From the NCBI GenBank assembly GCA_002375695.1, contig DFMO01000011.1, forward strand, positions 62,001 through 126,000: 64,000 nucleotides of DNA, written 5' to 3'. Below the pieces are notes generated by a model that worked only from the letters and a program-made list of their open reading frames with translations, was not told the origin of the DNA and did no database searches. A program made the translations under genes and the position numbers. Shown in pieces: positions 8,761-17,333 of the stretch. The stretch is from Flavobacteriaceae bacterium UBA3591 (GTDB taxonomy: Bacteria > Bacteroidota > Bacteroidia > Flavobacteriales > Flavobacteriaceae). Positions within the stretch are counted from its first letter, which is position 1, and each line of letters begins with the position of its first letter.

Positions 8761-9666
8761 ATGGACAATACAGAACTTTTAAAATCAATAGAAAAAAAAT
8801 ATAAACACTTAGGCGAAAACCCCGAAACATATCTTAAAGGGCTATTACAAGCTAAGCCAATAAACTACTGGGACTATATTCAAGTAGACACCTTACTCTC
8901 GCTTCAAAAAACACGTACCGATTATAAAGACGAAGAGATTTTTGTAATGTATCATCAAGTTACAGAGCTTACTCTTAAAATGATGATTCACGAAATAAAA
9001 CAACTTTCGGAAGGTGAAAATCTTGGTGAAGATATTTGGATAACTAAACTAGACCGATTAAAGCGTTATACACGTATGCTTATCACTTCTTTTGACATAA
9101 TGAAGGACGGAATGAGTTATGACGACTATAACATTTTTAGAGCTACCCTAACTCCTGCAAGTGGGTTCCAAAGCGCACAGTTTCGTATTTTAGAAATCTA
9201 TTCTACCAAAATTGAAAACTTAGTTAATAGCTACGGTAAAAAAAGACTTCCAGAAAATCCTACAATCGAAGATTATTTCGAAAATATCTATTGGAAAGAT
9301 GCAGGATACAATCGAAAAACTGGTAAAATGACGCTTACATTAAGACAGTTTATCGAAAAGTACGAAGACGATTTTAAGCATTTAGCAAAAAAAACCGAAG
9401 GTAAAACCCTTGAAGAACGCATTGCACAAATGCCAAATCCTTCAGAAGAACTTAAAGATAAATTAAAACAATTTGACCATTTCTATAATGTAGCCTGGCC
9501 CATGGTACACTTAGACACGGCAAACTATTTTTTAAATAGTAAAGGCGAAAATAAAGCTGCCACAGGCGGATCTGAATGGCAAAAATATTTACATCCTAAA
9601 TACCAGCAACGCAAGTTTTTCCCCAAATTATGGTCAAGTGAAGAAATAGCAAATTGGGGCATGTAA
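8761..9666 (+). CDS. kynA: tryptophan 2,3-dioxygenase
   Basis: 301 residues, close to the usual bacterial length. This haem enzyme opens the indole ring of L-tryptophan with O2 to N-formylkynurenine, first step of the kynurenine pathway. Family signatures: YHQVTELTLKMMIHEI around H65, the strongly conserved TPASGFQSAQFR at 131-142, and a C-terminal ATGGSEW loop; the His in MVHLDTANYF (about 251) is the likely axial haem ligand. It follows a strong terminator and is probably transcribed alone or with the next gene. No other kynurenine-pathway gene is in the window. Confidence 0.92.
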   Translation: MDNTELLKSIEKKYKHLGENPETYLKGLLQAKPINYWDYIQVDTLLSLQKTRTDYKDEEIFVMYHQVTELTLKMMIHEIKQLSEGENLGEDIWITKLDRLKRYTRMLITSFDIMKDGMSYDDYNIFRATLTPASGFQSAQFRILEIYSTKIENLVNSYGKKRLPENPTIEDYFENIYWKDAGYNRKTGKMTLTLRQFIEKYEDDFKHLAKKTEGKTLEERIAQMPNPSEELKDKLKQFDHFYNVAWPMVHLDTANYFLNSKGENKAATGGSEWQKYLHPKYQQRKFFPKLWSSEEIANWGM

Positions 9667-9738
9667 CGCCACCCTTTTATCATACAGCCTAAATTAATCC
9701 CCGTTATAATTAGTTAAGTTGAATCTAAAATTTTTAGG

Positions 9739-10491
9739 ATGAAGTACTTCGTAATTTTTTTATTTTTTAGTTTCTCAATTACAATAAACGGTCAAATTTT
9801 AAATGCCGAATCATTGCGAAAAGTGACCGATACTTCGGGGTTTTCGGGGGCTGCCGATATTAATTTTTCTTTAAAGCGAAATGTAAATAAATACCTAAGT
9901 GTAAGCAGCGGTATTCACATTCAATATAAAATGAACAAACATTTGGTACTAATTAAAAACGATTTTGAGTTTAAAAGCATTGAAGGCAATAAGTTTGAAA
10001 ATGCTGGTATTTCGCATTTGCGCTACAATTATAAATTTCACCCAAGAATTGCTTTCGAAATTTTTACCCAAGCACAGTTTAACAAGGTTTCAAAAATAAA
10101 TTTTAGAGGTCTGGTAGGTATGGGACCGCGCTTCAAATTAACAACTTCAGAAAATTATAAATTCTATCTGGGCACACATATTATGTACGAGCAGGAAGAA
10201 TTAAGTGATGGTTTTACCCCTATTCAAAGAGGTTTTAGAAGTACGTCCTATCTTTCTTTTAGTTTGTACCCTACCGAAACGCTTAGTTTAATTAGCACTA
10301 CGTATTACCAACCAAGCTTAAAAGATTTTGGCGATTATAGGCTTTCCAATCAAAGTTCGCTGCTTATAGACGTGTTTAAAAACTTCGCCTTTAAAACAAG
10401 CTACACTTTTATTTACGATGCCACCCCCGCCAAAAACATCCCTAATTCGCAATACAATTTATCGAGCGGGGTAGTTTACACTTTCGATTAA
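9739..10491 (+). CDS. DUF481-like secreted beta-barrel protein
   Basis: 250 residues with a signal peptide (MKYFVIFLFFSFSITINGQ) and a repeated pattern of amphipathic strands, including FSGAADINFSLKRNVNKYLSV and the RHxxYNYKFHPR-like segment LRYNYKFHPRIAFEIFTQAQ, which resembles DUF481 (YdiY-type) outer-membrane proteins. The last residue is Asp after an aromatic strand. No enzyme motif is seen. It lies 72 nt after the dioxygenase and may share its transcript. Function unknown. Confidence 0.65.
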   Translation: MKYFVIFLFFSFSITINGQILNAESLRKVTDTSGFSGAADINFSLKRNVNKYLSVSSGIHIQYKMNKHLVLIKNDFEFKSIEGNKFENAGISHLRYNYKFHPRIAFEIFTQAQFNKVSKINFRGLVGMGPRFKLTTSENYKFYLGTHIMYEQEELSDGFTPIQRGFRSTSYLSFSLYPTETLSLISTTYYQPSLKDFGDYRLSNQSSLLIDVFKNFAFKTSYTFIYDATPAKNIPNSQYNLSSGVVYTFD

Positions 10492-10544
10492 TGTGTTAAA
10501 CTTTCGCAAGCATTGGCGAGTATCTATCGCTACTTGCCTATATT

Positions 10545-10552
10545 TACTTTTG
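10545..10552 (+). promoter_or_regulatory. candidate -7 box for the arsenosugar gene cluster
   Basis: TACTTTTG matches TAnnTTTG exactly and lies 46 nt before the first gene of the cluster. No good TTG is found 17-23 nt upstream (nearest TTG at 10513-10515, 29 nt away), so support is partial. Confidence 0.35.
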
Positions 10553-10598
10553 TCGAAAAATTTACCTAACTTTTAAAAACGTTTAATAGATTTAAAAT

Positions 10599-10937
10599 AT
10601 GACTTCAAAAACATACTACGATCCCGCCGATCTTAAAAAATTTGGAAAAATCTCAGAATGGAGCGAAGAACTTGGCGACAAGTTTTTTGAATATTACGGA
10701 AAAGTTTTTGAAGAAGGCGCGCTAAGCGAACGCGAAAAATCTTTAATAGCCTTGGCCGTAGCACACACCGAAATGTGCCCGTATTGCATAGACGCGTATT
10801 CCAAAGATGGATTGGAGCGCGGTATTACAAAAGAAGAAATGATGGAAGCCGTACACGTAGGCGCCGCAATAAAAAGTGGCGCAACCCTTGTACACGGTGT
10901 TATGATGATGAATAAAGTGAATAAATTAGAAATGTAA
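10599..10937 (+). CDS. AhpD/carboxymuconolactone-decarboxylase-like protein, arsenosugar-cluster type
   Basis: 112 residues. The CMD/AhpD fold is shown by AVAHTEMCPYCIDAYSKDGLERG with the redox pair C60-x-x-C63, followed by the amphipathic helix EEMMEAVHVGAAIKSGATLVHG. AhpD-type proteins act as thiol peroxidase or reductase partners. A small peroxidase-like protein of this kind regularly accompanies arsS in bacterial arsenosugar clusters; its exact step is not known. It is first of eight same-strand genes with gaps of 2-53 nt and lies 40 nt before arsS. A general alkylhydroperoxidase function remains possible. Confidence 0.82.
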   Translation: MTSKTYYDPADLKKFGKISEWSEELGDKFFEYYGKVFEEGALSEREKSLIALAVAHTEMCPYCIDAYSKDGLERGITKEEMMEAVHVGAAIKSGATLVHGVMMMNKVNKLEM

Positions 10938-10977
10938 TTACATTTTCTATTGTTCGAATAAAATCAGGAAAAGATTT

Positions 10978-12045
10978 ATGTTAAAAGAAAAGAAGCAACA
11001 ATCCTTACACAAACGCAATAGCGAACTTGCCATAGCTAATAAACAACTCGAAAAACTGTCGAATGGCATATTTGCAAATGGCGAATTGCCCACTTTTTTT
11101 GAAAAAATAAAAGAAACGAATCAATTTCCGTTACGTCCCAATAAGCTCGAAATTCTTCAAATAAATTTGGGATATATGTGTAACCAAGTGTGCGAACATT
11201 GCCATGTAGATGCAGGCCCCGACCGTAAAGAAATAATGACGCGCAAAACCATGTTGCAGTGTTTGGAAGTTATTAAAAATACAGGCGCACATACTTTAGA
11301 TTTAACCGGTGGCGCCCCCGAAATGAATCCCAACTTTCGATGGTTTGTAGAAGAAGCAAGTAAAGCCGGAATTAAAGATTTTATTGTACGTAGTAATCTT
11401 ACCATTATACGGGCCAATAAAAAGTATTACGACTTACCTCAATTCTTTAAAAAGCACAACGTTCACGTGGTGAGTAGTATGCCTCATTGGACGAGGGGAA
11501 AAACCGACAAACAGCGCGGTAAAGGAGTTTTTGACCTTTCTATAAAAGCCTTGCAAGAATTAAACGCTGTGGGTTACGGTATGCCAGATAGCGCGTTGCG
11601 ATTAGACTTGGTTTACAACCCCAGTGGTGCCTTTTTACCAGGCAACCAAGCCAGTATGGAAAAAGATTTTAAAAAAGCACTTTTGGAAGATTTCGGAATA
11701 CAATTTCACAATCTCTTTGCTATCACCAACTTGCCTATTTCACGATTTTTAGATTATCTTATTGCTTCCGAAAATTATGAAGACTATATGTATTCTTTGG
11801 TGGAAGCATACAATCCAGCAGCCGTGAAAAATGTAATGTGCCGCAATACAATTTCAATAAGTTGGGATGGCTTTTTGTACGATTGCGATTTCAATCAGAT
11901 GTTAGAACTTAAGGTGGCTAGTAAAATTCAACATGTTTCAGAATATAACGAAGCCGTTTTAAACGACCGAAATATTATTATCTCGCAACATTGCTATGGT
12001 TGCACAGCTGGTGCCGGCAGTAGCTGCCAAGGTGTGGTTGCTTAA
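10978..12045 (+). CDS. arsS: radical SAM protein ArsS (arsenosugar biosynthesis)
   Basis: 355 residues. The radical-SAM [4Fe-4S] motif CNQVCEHC is at C68, C72 and C75, followed by the GGxPE-like SAM-binding strand LTGGAPEMNP. The C-terminal part has further cysteines, YDCDFNQML and HCYGCTAGAGSSCQG, as in the DUF3641 tail of this family. ArsS is understood to transfer the 5'-deoxyadenosyl group of SAM to a methylated arsenical, giving the precursor of arsenosugars. The neighbouring phosphorylase and two glycosyltransferases fit later steps. A more general radical SAM/Cys-rich function is the main alternative. Confidence 0.88.
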   Translation: MLKEKKQQSLHKRNSELAIANKQLEKLSNGIFANGELPTFFEKIKETNQFPLRPNKLEILQINLGYMCNQVCEHCHVDAGPDRKEIMTRKTMLQCLEVIKNTGAHTLDLTGGAPEMNPNFRWFVEEASKAGIKDFIVRSNLTIIRANKKYYDLPQFFKKHNVHVVSSMPHWTRGKTDKQRGKGVFDLSIKALQELNAVGYGMPDSALRLDLVYNPSGAFLPGNQASMEKDFKKALLEDFGIQFHNLFAITNLPISRFLDYLIASENYEDYMYSLVEAYNPAAVKNVMCRNTISISWDGFLYDCDFNQMLELKVASKIQHVSEYNEAVLNDRNIIISQHCYGCTAGAGSSCQGVVA

Positions 12046-12073
12046 CTTTTAAACTTACGTTCGTATTTACTCC

Positions 12074-12574
12074 ATGAAAATTATCGTTTTCGTCATTTTA
12101 GGTGTTTTAAACGCTGTTTCGGCAGTGAGTCAAAACTCTATTGACCGCCTGCTAAAACAACACAATTCTCATAGTGTTTCATATATTTCAGTGGAAGAAT
12201 TACGAGCGCTTCAACTTAATGACAGCATACTAATCTTAGATGCCCGCGAAGCCGACGAATTCAAAACAAGTCGTTTACAAAATGCTTATTTTATTGGCTA
12301 TAACAATTTTTCAATAGACGATAAAAAACTTAAAACCGCAGATAAAAACGCTCTAATTGTCGTGTATTGCTCCTTGGGAATACGGTCTGAAAAAATTGGC
12401 GAAAAGCTACAACAGGCAGGGTTTACAAAGGTTAAAAATTTATACGGTGGCATTTTTAATTGGAAGAATAAAGAATTTCCAATCGTTAATTCAAAGGGCG
12501 AAAAAACTGAAAATATTCACGGTTTTTCAAAACATTGGAGCCAATACTTAAAAAACGGCAACATAAAATATTAA
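12074..12574 (+). CDS. exported rhodanese-like protein
   Basis: 166 residues with an N-terminal signal peptide (MKIIVFVILGVLNAVSAVSQ) and one rhodanese domain. The active loop is CSLGIRS with catalytic C99, preceded by DAREADEF and followed by GGIFNWK, all family hallmarks. Rhodaneses carry sulfur, and sometimes selenium or arsenic oxyanions, as cysteine persulfide or related adducts. Its position 28 nt after arsS and 16 nt before a cluster glycosyltransferase suggests a role in arsenical handling outside the cytoplasm, which is an inference. Confidence 0.85.
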   Translation: MKIIVFVILGVLNAVSAVSQNSIDRLLKQHNSHSVSYISVEELRALQLNDSILILDAREADEFKTSRLQNAYFIGYNNFSIDDKKLKTADKNALIVVYCSLGIRSEKIGEKLQQAGFTKVKNLYGGIFNWKNKEFPIVNSKGEKTENIHGFSKHWSQYLKNGNIKY

Positions 12575-12590
12575 AATTTAGTTTTAACAA

Positions 12591-13283
12591 ATGGCTTTAT
12601 CTACTTCAAAAAACACAACTACAAATGCCGAAATGGCCAAAGACTTTTATTATCCCACATCAAAAAAGGCGCTAATTATTTTTACCCGCAACCCGCAATT
12701 GGGAAAAGTAAAAACCCGTTTGGCTAAAACCGTGGGTGACGAAAGCGCTTTAAAAATTTATAAATTTCTTTTAAATCACACCGTTGAAATAACCAAAAAC
12801 TTACAAGTAGATAAATTTGTTTTTTATTCTGAAACAATAGTGAAAAACGATATTTGGAATGAAGACATATTTAAAAAGAAACTACAATCTGGAGACCATT
12901 TGGGCGAAAAAATGAAAAATGCCTTTGCCGAAATATTTTCTTCGGGTTACGAAAAAGCGATTATAATTGGCAGCGATATGTACGACTTATCACAAAACGA
13001 TTTAGAAAATGCTTTTGACACCTTAAACAAATCGAACACAGTTATTGGTCCTGCTACCGATGGCGGGTATTATTTACTGGGGATGAAAAGTTTAATTCCC
13101 GAAATATTTCAAAATAAAAATTGGGGTACAAGTACTGTTTTAAGTGACACATTAGCCAATTTAAAAGACGAAAACTACGTTTTATTAGACAAACGAAACG
13201 ATATAGATTACTTTGAAGATGTAAAAGAAATTGATGCCTTTCAACACCTTTTACCTTCTTATTTAGATAAAAACTTTTTATAA
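12591..13283 (+). CDS. DUF2064 (TIGR04282-type) glycosyltransferase of the arsenosugar cluster
   Basis: 230 residues. The opening ALIIFTRNPQLGKVKTRLAK is the nucleotide-binding start of the DUF2064/GT-A-like family; GSDMYDLS, about 40 residues later GPATDGGYYLLG, and the tail RNDIDYFEDV complete the pattern. This family (named TIGR04282 in arsenosugar contexts) probably transfers a sugar or a nucleotidyl group. An internal ATG at residue 15 is an alternative start, since the first 14 residues are low complexity. The gene lies 2 nt before the phosphorylase gene. Confidence 0.87.
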   Translation: MALSTSKNTTTNAEMAKDFYYPTSKKALIIFTRNPQLGKVKTRLAKTVGDESALKIYKFLLNHTVEITKNLQVDKFVFYSETIVKNDIWNEDIFKKKLQSGDHLGEKMKNAFAEIFSSGYEKAIIIGSDMYDLSQNDLENAFDTLNKSNTVIGPATDGGYYLLGMKSLIPEIFQNKNWGTSTVLSDTLANLKDENYVLLDKRNDIDYFEDVKEIDAFQHLLPSYLDKNFL

Positions 13284-13285
13284 TT

Positions 13286-14104
13286 ATGACATCAATAAAA
13301 TACATAGAAGAAGCAGTAGCCTATTTACAACAACGAGGGTTTGAAAATCCAGAAGTGGGTATTATTTTAGGCACAGGCCTAGGCAAAATAATCGAAAACG
13401 TTGATATTATTGCCGAAGTGAGTTACAACCACATTCCAAATTTTCCTACTGCAACCGTAGAATTTCACAAAGGAAAATTAATTTACGGCACCTTAGCAGG
13501 TAAAAAAGTGATTTTAATGCAAGGTCGCTTTCATATTTATGAGGGATATTCCCTAACCGATGTTACATTTCCCGTACGGGTAATGCACCTTTTGGGAATA
13601 AAACACTTGTTAATAAGCAATGCTTCTGGAGCTATAAACTTCAACTTTAAAAAAGGTGAAATAATGCTTATTGACGACCATATTAACTTACAAGGTAATT
13701 CGCCGCTTGCTTTCCGTGGGGTTGAAAAAATGGGCGAACGATTTGTAGATATGAGTGCTCCGTACAACCCAGAAATTAATCAAAAACTTGAGCAAATTGC
13801 AGAAGAGAACGGTATAAAATTGCACAAAGGTGTGTATGCAAGTGTTGTAGGCCCGCAGTTAGAAACTCGAGCAGAGTATCGATATTTAAAAATAATTGGT
13901 GCCGATGCTGTAGGTATGAGCACCGTACCCGAAGTTATTGTGGCCAATCATTTAGGGTTACCGGTTGCCGCTGTTTCTATATTAACAGATGAGTGTGACC
14001 CCGAAAACCTGAAACCGGTGGACATTGAAGAAATTATTGCCATGGCAGCCAAAGCCGAACCTAATATGATTACACTTTTTACAAGTTTAATTAAGCAATT
14101 GTAA
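13286..14104 (+). CDS. purine nucleoside phosphorylase
   Basis: 272 residues, normal for trimeric class I PNP. Signatures: GIILGTGLGK, the phosphate and ribose loop HKGKLIYG...MQGRFHIYEGYS, SNASGAIN, VVGPQLETRAEYR and the base-site GMSTVPEV...LTDEC. PNP splits purine nucleosides with phosphate into base and ribose-1-phosphate. Its placement inside the ArsS cluster suggests it, or a variant of it, removes adenine from the arsenic-bearing deoxyadenosine made by ArsS, freeing the arsenosugar part. That link is inferred from context; a housekeeping salvage role is equally compatible with the motifs. Confidence 0.9.
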   Translation: MTSIKYIEEAVAYLQQRGFENPEVGIILGTGLGKIIENVDIIAEVSYNHIPNFPTATVEFHKGKLIYGTLAGKKVILMQGRFHIYEGYSLTDVTFPVRVMHLLGIKHLLISNASGAINFNFKKGEIMLIDDHINLQGNSPLAFRGVEKMGERFVDMSAPYNPEINQKLEQIAEENGIKLHKGVYASVVGPQLETRAEYRYLKIIGADAVGMSTVPEVIVANHLGLPVAAVSILTDECDPENLKPVDIEEIIAMAAKAEPNMITLFTSLIKQL

Positions 14105-14145
14105 TTTAAAACTATTTGTGCGTCTAATACCGTAAAATGTAATAA

Positions 14146-15030
14146 TTGAACAAGTATTTCGAAATATTTAAAAACTCGTACACTGGGTATTTTAATTATT
14201 TGTGGCAAGAAATAACCCATTTTCATTGGGAAAATTACTTCTACGGATTAATTTTAGTTTCCTTGGTTGTTTGGGCGTTGGAGTTGTTATTTCCGTGGCG
14301 GAAAAATCAAAAAGTTTTTAGAAAAGACTTTTGGTTGGATACATTTTATATGTTTTTCAATTTCTTTTTGCTGAACTTAATCGTACTTATTTTTCTGTCA
14401 AACACAGCAGCCGAACTATTTAATGATTTATTATCCATTGTGGGATTAAAGCTATCAGATTTTCAGCTGGTAGACTTAAACACTTTGCCTTTTGGGGTGG
14501 GCCTTTTAATTTTCTTTTTGGTGACCGATTTTGTTCAATGGAATACCCATCGACTTTTGCATTACTCGCCCTTTCTTTGGAATTTCCATAAGCTTCATCA
14601 TTCGGTAAAAGAAATGGGCTTTGCAGCACATTTGCGATACCATTGGATGGAACCTGTTGTTTACAAATCTATACTTTACATACCGCTTGCCATCATTGGC
14701 GGTTTTAATGTTGAAGCTGTTGCAATTGTACATTTTACAGCACTTACCATTGGCCATTTAAATCACGCAAACCTAGGGTGGGATTACGGTATTTTAAAAT
14801 ATGTTTTTAACAATCCAAAAATGCACATTTGGCACCACGCTAAGGTTTTGCCAAAAAACACACAATACGGTGTTAATTTTGGAATAAGTTTAAGTATTTG
14901 GGATTATCTTTTCAACACAAGCCATGTGCCACATGACGGAAGGGATATTGAACTTGGTTTTGAGGGTGATGATAAATTTCCAAAAGATTTTGTTAATCAG
15001 TCCCTCCATCCTGTAAAAACCAAAAAGTGA
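14146..15030 (+). CDS. sterol desaturase/fatty acid hydroxylase-type membrane enzyme (TTG start)
   Basis: 294 residues with several membrane segments and the three-part His cluster of the diiron hydroxylase superfamily: HRLLH, HKLHHS, and later GHLNH plus HIWHHAK. These enzymes hydroxylate or desaturate lipids using O2. The only usable start is TTG at 14146: the in-frame ATG nine bases upstream is followed at once by TAA TAA. It lies inside the arsenosugar cluster (41 nt after PNP, 36 nt before the DUF547 gene), which suggests a lipid-linked arsenical; the substrate itself cannot be read from sequence. Confidence 0.87.
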   Translation: MNKYFEIFKNSYTGYFNYLWQEITHFHWENYFYGLILVSLVVWALELLFPWRKNQKVFRKDFWLDTFYMFFNFFLLNLIVLIFLSNTAAELFNDLLSIVGLKLSDFQLVDLNTLPFGVGLLIFFLVTDFVQWNTHRLLHYSPFLWNFHKLHHSVKEMGFAAHLRYHWMEPVVYKSILYIPLAIIGGFNVEAVAIVHFTALTIGHLNHANLGWDYGILKYVFNNPKMHIWHHAKVLPKNTQYGVNFGISLSIWDYLFNTSHVPHDGRDIELGFEGDDKFPKDFVNQSLHPVKTKK

Positions 15031-15066
15031 TATTTTTTAGGGTTAAAAAGACAAAATCTTACTTAA

Positions 15067-15867
15067 ATGAAATTGATGATTAACATTATTACAGCATTTT
15101 TACTTGTATTTTCTGTTCAGGCTTGTAATTTAATTTCGGCTGCGGGTTTTAGTAGCCACGGGCAACCTATAAAAAAGATAGACTCACAATTGGCTTCAGC
15201 TTTGCCCAATACTCAAATTGTTGATCACTCGCAGTGGGACCAACTTTTAAAACAGCACGTTCAACCAAATGGCTTAGTAGACTATCAAGGATTTTCAGCC
15301 AATTTACCGCAATTAGAAGCATATCTAAAAATGCTTTCAAAACAAAACCCAAACCAAGATTGGAGCGTACAAGAGCTTCTCGCCTATTATATAAACCTGT
15401 ACAACGCTGCCACGATACGTTTAATTGTAGAAAACTATCCCGTAAACAGCATAAAAGATATTGACAGCCCATGGACCAAAGGGCGGGTTGCCATTGGCGA
15501 TAAAATGCTGTCTCTTGGTGGAATTGAAAACGGAATACTTCGAAAAATGAACGAACCCCGAATCCACTTCGCCATTAATTGCGCATCCGTTTCCTGCCCA
15601 AAACTTTTAAATGAAGCCTATACCGCTTCAAAAATTAACGAGCAACTAAACACCGTAACTAAAGAATTTATCGATAGTACAGAAAACGAAATTTCCGAAA
15701 ATTCGGCGCGACTTTCTACAATTTTTGACTGGTATAAAAACGATTTTAAAGTAAATGGTAAAACCGATGTAATTGGCTATATAAACCAATTTTCGGATAT
15801 TAAAATTAAACCTAACGCCAATATTTCTTTTAAAAATTACAATTGGAAATTAAACAGCAGCAACTAG
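15067..15867 (+). CDS. DUF547 lipoprotein
   Basis: 266 residues. The signal peptide ends in the lipobox VQAC, so the protein is probably anchored in a membrane facing the periplasm or outside. The DUF547 signature is clear: LLAYYINLYNAATIRLI near residues 108-124 and the strongly conserved INCASVSCPKL around 178-188, with later SARLSTIFDWYKNDF. DUF547 proteins have no established activity; their conserved Asn/Cys/Ser residues look papain-like in placement. It is the seventh gene of the arsenosugar-type cluster. Confidence 0.87.
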   Translation: MKLMINIITAFLLVFSVQACNLISAAGFSSHGQPIKKIDSQLASALPNTQIVDHSQWDQLLKQHVQPNGLVDYQGFSANLPQLEAYLKMLSKQNPNQDWSVQELLAYYINLYNAATIRLIVENYPVNSIKDIDSPWTKGRVAIGDKMLSLGGIENGILRKMNEPRIHFAINCASVSCPKLLNEAYTASKINEQLNTVTKEFIDSTENEISENSARLSTIFDWYKNDFKVNGKTDVIGYINQFSDIKIKPNANISFKNYNWKLNSSN

Positions 15868-15920
15868 TCCCGTAAAATCTTGTTGAGCTTAACCGAAAAA
15901 TAAATACAACCAAATTTTTT

Positions 15921-16664
15921 ATGCTTTCAGTAATAATACCCGTTTTAAACGAAGCACCAATTATTCACGATGTTTTAGAGGAATTAACTCAAAAAATATC
16001 GGACAAGTATCGCGTAGAAATTATTTTGGTTGATGGCGGTAGTATTGATGGCACTGTAGGGATTATTTCAAATTTTATCAAAAACAATGTTAATCCAAAG
16101 CAGGCTACATTTACTATTCAATTAATTACTTCAGCAAAAGGGCGTGCAAAACAAATGAATTTTGGCGCTAAACACGCTAACAGTAATGTGTTGTACTTTT
16201 TACACGCAGATACGTCACCTCCCAAACATTTTGATAAATATATAATGTCGAAAATCACCCAAGGCACTCAGGCAGGTTGTTTTAGGATGAAATTTAATAG
16301 CAATCATTGGTGGCTAAAACTTGCTGGATGGTGTACTCGTTTTAACTGGAAAATTTGCCGCGGCGGCGATCAAAGCCTGTTTATTTCAAAAGCACTATTT
16401 AACGAAATAGGTGGATATAATGAAGACTATATTATTTATGAAGACAACATAATGATAGACGAAATTTACAAACGAAAAAAGTTTGTTGTTCTCCCCAAAA
16501 AAGTAACAACTTCGGCAAGGTTGTATAAGCAAAAAGGTATTTTAAATCTACAATATCACTTTTGGGCAATTCACGCAAAAAAACGTTTGGGTGCAGATTC
16601 GAAAGCACTGTATAATTACTACTCAAAAAATATTAAAGGATTGGACGGCAATTATTCGGTTTAA
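15921..16664 (+). CDS. TIGR04283-type family 2 glycosyltransferase of the arsenosugar cluster
   Basis: 247 residues. A GT-A fold with SVIIPVLNEAPII, the donor-site DGGSIDGT, SAKGRAKQMNFGAK, a DxD-like HADTSPP and the acceptor-side GGDQSLFISKALF...GGYNEDYIIYEDN. The pairing with a DUF2064 glycosyltransferase and ArsS is the pattern that gave the names TIGR04282 and TIGR04283 their arsenosugar label. It presumably adds a glyceryl or sugar unit to the arsenic-carrying ribose; the donor is unknown. It is the last gene of the cluster; a 114-nt gap follows. Confidence 0.88.
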   Translation: MLSVIIPVLNEAPIIHDVLEELTQKISDKYRVEIILVDGGSIDGTVGIISNFIKNNVNPKQATFTIQLITSAKGRAKQMNFGAKHANSNVLYFLHADTSPPKHFDKYIMSKITQGTQAGCFRMKFNSNHWWLKLAGWCTRFNWKICRGGDQSLFISKALFNEIGGYNEDYIIYEDNIMIDEIYKRKKFVVLPKKVTTSARLYKQKGILNLQYHFWAIHAKKRLGADSKALYNYYSKNIKGLDGNYSV

Positions 16665-16778
16665 ACTGGTCTTTAAAGCATACTATAAGAAAAGTTTAAC
16701 TAGTAACTCCCTTAAGATATTCGCTACTTTCCTTTATTTTTAGGATATTGTAATTACAAAATTTAAAAACCAACCGTT

Positions 16779-17213
16779 ATGAACATTTTTGAAGCTATAA
16801 GAAAAGACCACGACAAACAACGCGAACTTTGCCGATTAGTTACTTCTACTACTGGCGACTCAAAAGGGAGAAAAGAAATGTGGGAGAAACTGAAGCACGA
16901 ATTAAAAATTCATGCCGATGCCGAAGAGCGCACATTTTACGCGCCGTTAATTCATAACGATATGATGCAGGAGCACGCAAGACACGGAATTGCAGAGCAT
17001 CACGAAATGGATGAATTAATTGAAAAAATTGACGATACCGATTTGGACTCGCCTGCTTGGCTGGTTTACGCTAAACAATTATGCGATAAAGTTGAGCACC
17101 ATTTAGAAGACGAAGAGCACAGTTTTTTTCAGTTAGCTGGAAAAGTATTTACCGATGAACAAAAAACAGCTATTGCTAAAGATTATTTGCAACAGATGAA
17201 AGAAAATAGGTAG
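16779..17213 (+). CDS. hemerythrin-domain protein
   Basis: 144 residues, nearly all one four-helix hemerythrin (HHE) domain with the iron ligands spaced as expected: IRKDHDKQR, HADAEERTFYAPL, EHHEMDELI and HHLEDEEHSFF. Such soluble proteins bind O2, NO or iron through a diiron site. It lies between the arsenosugar cluster and the FAD/iron-sulfur pair. A role in oxygen or NO sensing for the redox genes next door is possible but not shown. Confidence 0.92.
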   Translation: MNIFEAIRKDHDKQRELCRLVTSTTGDSKGRKEMWEKLKHELKIHADAEERTFYAPLIHNDMMQEHARHGIAEHHEMDELIEKIDDTDLDSPAWLVYAKQLCDKVEHHLEDEEHSFFQLAGKVFTDEQKTAIAKDYLQQMKENR

Positions 17214-17333
17214 TAACTCATGGTGTGCTACGCATCGCCCCCTTTTTTTATAGAATAAATAGCGGTAGCTTAAAACACATAAAAACTTATTATTCGGTAA
17301 GCTGTGTAATTCTTAAATAATTTCAACTCAACT

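Noticed and set aside
12357..12551. 64-residue frame within the rhodanese gene
   Set aside because: Same-strand shadow in another frame; the rhodanese frame has a clear signal peptide and active-site motif.
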